From an uncultured Rhodanobacter sp. (GTDB taxonomy: Bacteria; Pseudomonadota; Gammaproteobacteria; Xanthomonadales; Rhodanobacteraceae), in assembly GCA_937906285.1 (NCBI GenBank), contig CALCWL010000087.1:1-7779 (forward strand): a DNA stretch of 7,779 bases. The letters run 5' to 3'. Under the pieces are notes generated by a model that did no database searches, was not told the origin of the DNA, and worked only from the letters and a program-made list of their open reading frames with translations. Position numbers and translations under genes: made by a program. Numbering within the stretch: the stretch's first letter is position 1; each line of letters begins with the position of its first letter. Shown in pieces: positions 6,431 through 7,779 of this stretch.

Positions 6431-6452
6431 AATTATCCCGATCGGGAACAAT
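6431..6452. promoter_or_regulatory. Upstream HipB-like operator
   Basis: The left arm AATTATCCCG is identical to that of the perfect site. The centre is AT, and the right arm CGGGAACAAT matches at 7 of 10 positions. Its centre (6441.5) is 49 bp upstream of the middle operator. It lies just beyond the -35 box. Confidence 0.7.
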
Positions 6453-6532
6453 GATCGAGGTGACGGGCGCAGCCTGGCCGTGGAGCGAAAGCCGTGCAAT
6501 GGACGAGGAGGATCGAACAATCGTCTTTTTGC

Positions 6533-6562
6533 ACGCCATTCCCGCGAAGGCGGGAATGGCGT
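6533..6562. repeat. REP-like hairpin between the alarmone hydrolase and hipB
   Basis: A perfect 13-bp stem (arms ACGCCATTCCCGC and GCGGGAATGGCGT) encloses a GAAG loop. The core ATTCCCGC-GAAG-GCGGGAAT is, from memory, a very common dispersed intergenic repeat in Xanthomonadales and related proteobacteria. On the minus strand it follows the hydrolase stop by about 22 bp, so it may also help end or protect that transcript. The run after it is A-rich rather than T-rich, so it is not a classical terminator. Confidence 0.75.
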
Positions 6563-6584
6563 CATCGGTCTCTTTCGGGATTCC

Positions 6585-7211
6585 CTACGGAGACAGAGAC
6601 GTGCGCGCCTCTGCCCCGGCCAGCTCGTGCATCCAGCCCACCGTGGCATCAAGCACCTTGGCGACGCGCACCTCGCGCGCCGCGAAGATTTCCGCCAGCG
6701 AGTGGTAGTAGCCGAGCGTGCCGGCGCGGCCGCCGGTGAAGCGGTCGAACACGCGGGTGCCGACTTCCGGGTCTTCCAGGTCCTGCACGATGGCGCGGGC
6801 GTTGTGGAGTTTGTCGCAGGCGGAGACCAGCAACGTGGCTTTCGGGGCCTGCTTCAGGTGTGCGAGGTAGGCGAGTTTGCGCTCGATCCAGTCGCGGCGC
6901 TTGGCTTCCGGATCGGTGTGGCCGGCCTTGCCTCCGGCGGTGCCGTCGGTGCAGTCCTTGACGATGTCGGCGACGGCGTCACCGAACTGCGCGCGGATCA
7001 TTGCTTCGTGTGCTTCGCCGCAATCTTCCAGCGCATCGTGCAATAGGCCCGCGATGGCCTGGTCTTCATTTCCGCCGAACTCGATCACCAGGCTGGCCAC
7101 ACCGAGCAGGTGGTAGATGTAAGGGATGCTGGAGCCCTTGCGGAATTGCGCGGCGTGCGCAATGCGGGCGTAGTCGACGGCGCGGCTGAAGCGGTCGGTG
7201 AATGCGGTCAT
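6585..7211 (-). CDS. Stand-alone HD-domain (p)ppGpp hydrolase-like protein (SpoT/Mesh1 type)
   Basis: The protein is 208 residues. It shows the metal-dependent hydrolase layout of SpoT and Mesh1: HAAQFRKGSSIPYIYH (19-34; the final H34 is a metal ligand), LLHDALED (56-63; the HD pair H58/D59 and the E62/D63 pair), and ACDKLHN (131-137; D133 as the last ligand, N137 for nucleotide binding). There is no synthetase, TGS or ACT domain, so the expected role is as a small alarmone hydrolase removing the 3'-pyrophosphate of (p)ppGpp. The start is the ATG at 7211, after an AGGGGG Shine-Dalgarno. The frame is open further upstream but reads unlike the family. It is separated from the tRNA by a terminator, so it is an independent gene. 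Another phosphorylated-nucleotide substrate is possible. Confidence 0.85.
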   Translation of the reverse strand: MTAFTDRFSRAVDYARIAHAAQFRKGSSIPYIYHLLGVASLVIEFGGNEDQAIAGLLHDALEDCGEAHEAMIRAQFGDAVADIVKDCTDGTAGGKAGHTDPEAKRRDWIERKLAYLAHLKQAPKATLLVSACDKLHNARAIVQDLEDPEVGTRVFDRFTGGRAGTLGYYHSLAEIFAAREVRVAKVLDATVGWMHELAGAEARTSLSP

Positions 7212-7231
7212 GCTGCCCCCTGTGGCGATGT

Positions 7232-7254
7232 CATCGTCGTTGATGGTGACGATG
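7232..7254. repeat. Inverted repeat in the leader of the alarmone hydrolase gene
   Basis: CATCGTC-N9-GACGATG is a perfect 7-bp inverted repeat 20 bp upstream of the ATG at 7211. It could be a regulator site or an mRNA hairpin. I found no convincing promoter in 7212-7330. Confidence 0.25.
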
Positions 7255-7330
7255 GCGTGTCGCAAAGGCTGAGAGCGCAGCGGAGTCGTCGACGGCAACG
7301 CGGATTCGCTCAGGAGGGCTTCGCCGCCGG

Positions 7331-7356
7331 AAAAGCAAAACGCCCCATCGGGGCGC
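7331..7356 (-). terminator. Rho-independent terminator after tRNA-Ser
   Basis: On the minus strand, CGCCCC-GAT-GGGGCG is followed at once by TTTTGCTTTT. It starts 11 bp after the CCA end of the tRNA and should end that transcript. Confidence 0.88.
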
Positions 7357-7365
7357 TTGCTGCAT

Positions 7366-7455
7366 TGGCGGAGAGAGTGGGATTCGAACCCACGGTAGGC
7401 TTGCACCTACGGCAGTTTTCAAGACTGCTGCCTTAAACCGCTCGGCCATCTCTCC
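7366..7455 (-). tRNA. tRNA-Ser(UGA)
   Basis: The acceptor arm GGAGAGA pairs with TCTCTCC, followed by discriminator G and an encoded CCA (90 nt including CCA). The anticodon loop reads CTTGAAA with anticodon TGA, between CAGT and ACTG stem strands. The long variable arm (around GTAGGTGCAAGCCTAC) is diagnostic for a class II serine tRNA, and the T arm contains GGTTCGAATCC. It decodes UCA and other UCN codons. Confidence 0.97.
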
Positions 7456-7504
7456 CGAGAACCTTGCATGGCGGCCTTGCGCTGCCAAAGAGGCGGCGAG
7501 TTTA

Positions 7505-7779
7505 TCAGGAACCCGGCGTGGGACGGCCGTTGCCACCTTTCCTGGACAGCGCCATCAGGCAGCCGATCAGGATCGCTACCGGGATCAGCGCGCCGAGCAG
7601 CGGCAGCAGCAGCACCGGTTCGCGCACGACCATCGGCACCAGTTGGGTGGCGCCGGCGAAGGCGATGACGGCGAGGCGCCGGCGGCGGCTGTGGCGGGCG
7701 AACCAGAAGCTGGCGAGGACCAGGGCCAGCGCGACCATCGAGAGATCGAGGTCGACGGTGGGCAGGTGCCAGACGCCGT
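7505..7779 (-). CDS. Small membrane protein of unknown function (5' end outside the window)
   Basis: The frame is open from the right edge to a TGA at 7505-7507. An internal ATG at 7738 gives 77 residues, but the coding-like sequence continues upstream of it (GVWHLPTVDLDLS), so the gene probably starts beyond 7779. Three hydrophobic segments are visible: MVALALVLASFWFA, LAVIAFAGATQLVPMVV and LLLPLLGALIPVAILIGCLM. They are separated by a basic HSRRRR loop and followed by a polar tail ending GNGRPTPGS. This suggests an inner-membrane protein with about three helices in the visible part. I do not recognise the family. It lies about 50 bp upstream of the tRNA gene. Confidence 0.65.
   Translation of the reverse strand, partial: GVWHLPTVDLDLSMVALALVLASFWFARHSRRRRLAVIAFAGATQLVPMVVREPVLLLPLLGALIPVAILIGCLMALSRKGGNGRPTPGS

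Noticed and set aside
6568..6594. GTCTC/GAGAC inverted repeat spanning the hydrolase stop codon
   Set aside because: It has only 5-bp arms with a 17-nt loop, so it carries too little information to call a site.
7212..7406. N-terminal extension of the alarmone hydrolase into the tRNA region
   Set aside because: The extended frame runs through the terminator and tRNA gene. The ATG at 7211 has a Shine-Dalgarno and fits the family length.
1..7779. CRISPR array, transposase or integrase
   Set aside because: I found no regularly spaced direct repeats and no recombinase or transposase motifs in any frame.

Overview
The window reads as high-GC gammaproteobacterial chromosome, most likely Xanthomonadales (Xanthomonadaceae or Rhodanobacteraceae). 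The reasons are strong G/C bias at third codon positions, a tRNA-Ser with an encoded CCA, and a perfect hairpin with the core ATTCCCGC/GCGGGAAT, a dispersed-repeat type I remember from that group. The taxonomy is inference. Every gene I can support lies on the minus strand, so transcription runs from right (7779) to left (1).

Right end: the C-terminal part of a small membrane protein (7505-7779), then tRNA-Ser(UGA) (7366-7455) closed by a clear Rho-independent terminator (7331-7356). Next is a stand-alone HD-domain alarmone hydrolase of the SpoT/Mesh1 type (6585-7211), followed by a REP-like hairpin (6533-6562).

Middle: a hipB-hipA toxin-antitoxin pair (6116-6364, 4845-6119; GTGA overlap) sits behind a promoter embedded in three related palindromes. 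Their centres are exactly 49 bp apart (6343.5, 6392.5, 6441.5). The first lies inside the hipB coding region, the second is a perfect 10+2+10 palindrome covering the -10 box, and the third lies upstream of the -35 box. Only 70 bp without an obvious terminator or promoter separate hipA from a type I restriction-modification cluster: hsdM (2936-4774), hsdS (1596-2939; ATGA overlap), a small frameshifted reading frame (1368-1599; ATGA overlap) and a PD-(D/E)XK nuclease with a C-terminal DUF5655-like domain (380-1309). No hsdR is visible.

Left end: a winged-helix regulator of the kind that carries a nucleotidyltransferase domain (1-317, cut by the window edge). Two tandem 19-bp inverted repeats, 21 bp apart, overlap its start codon.

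Working model (inference): hipB controls one long transcript, hipBA-hsdMS-orf-nuclease, so that a growth-arrest toxin and a DNA-recognition/nuclease module are expressed together as a compact defence island. The adjacent alarmone hydrolase could modulate HipA-induced (p)ppGpp signalling, but it is a separate unit.
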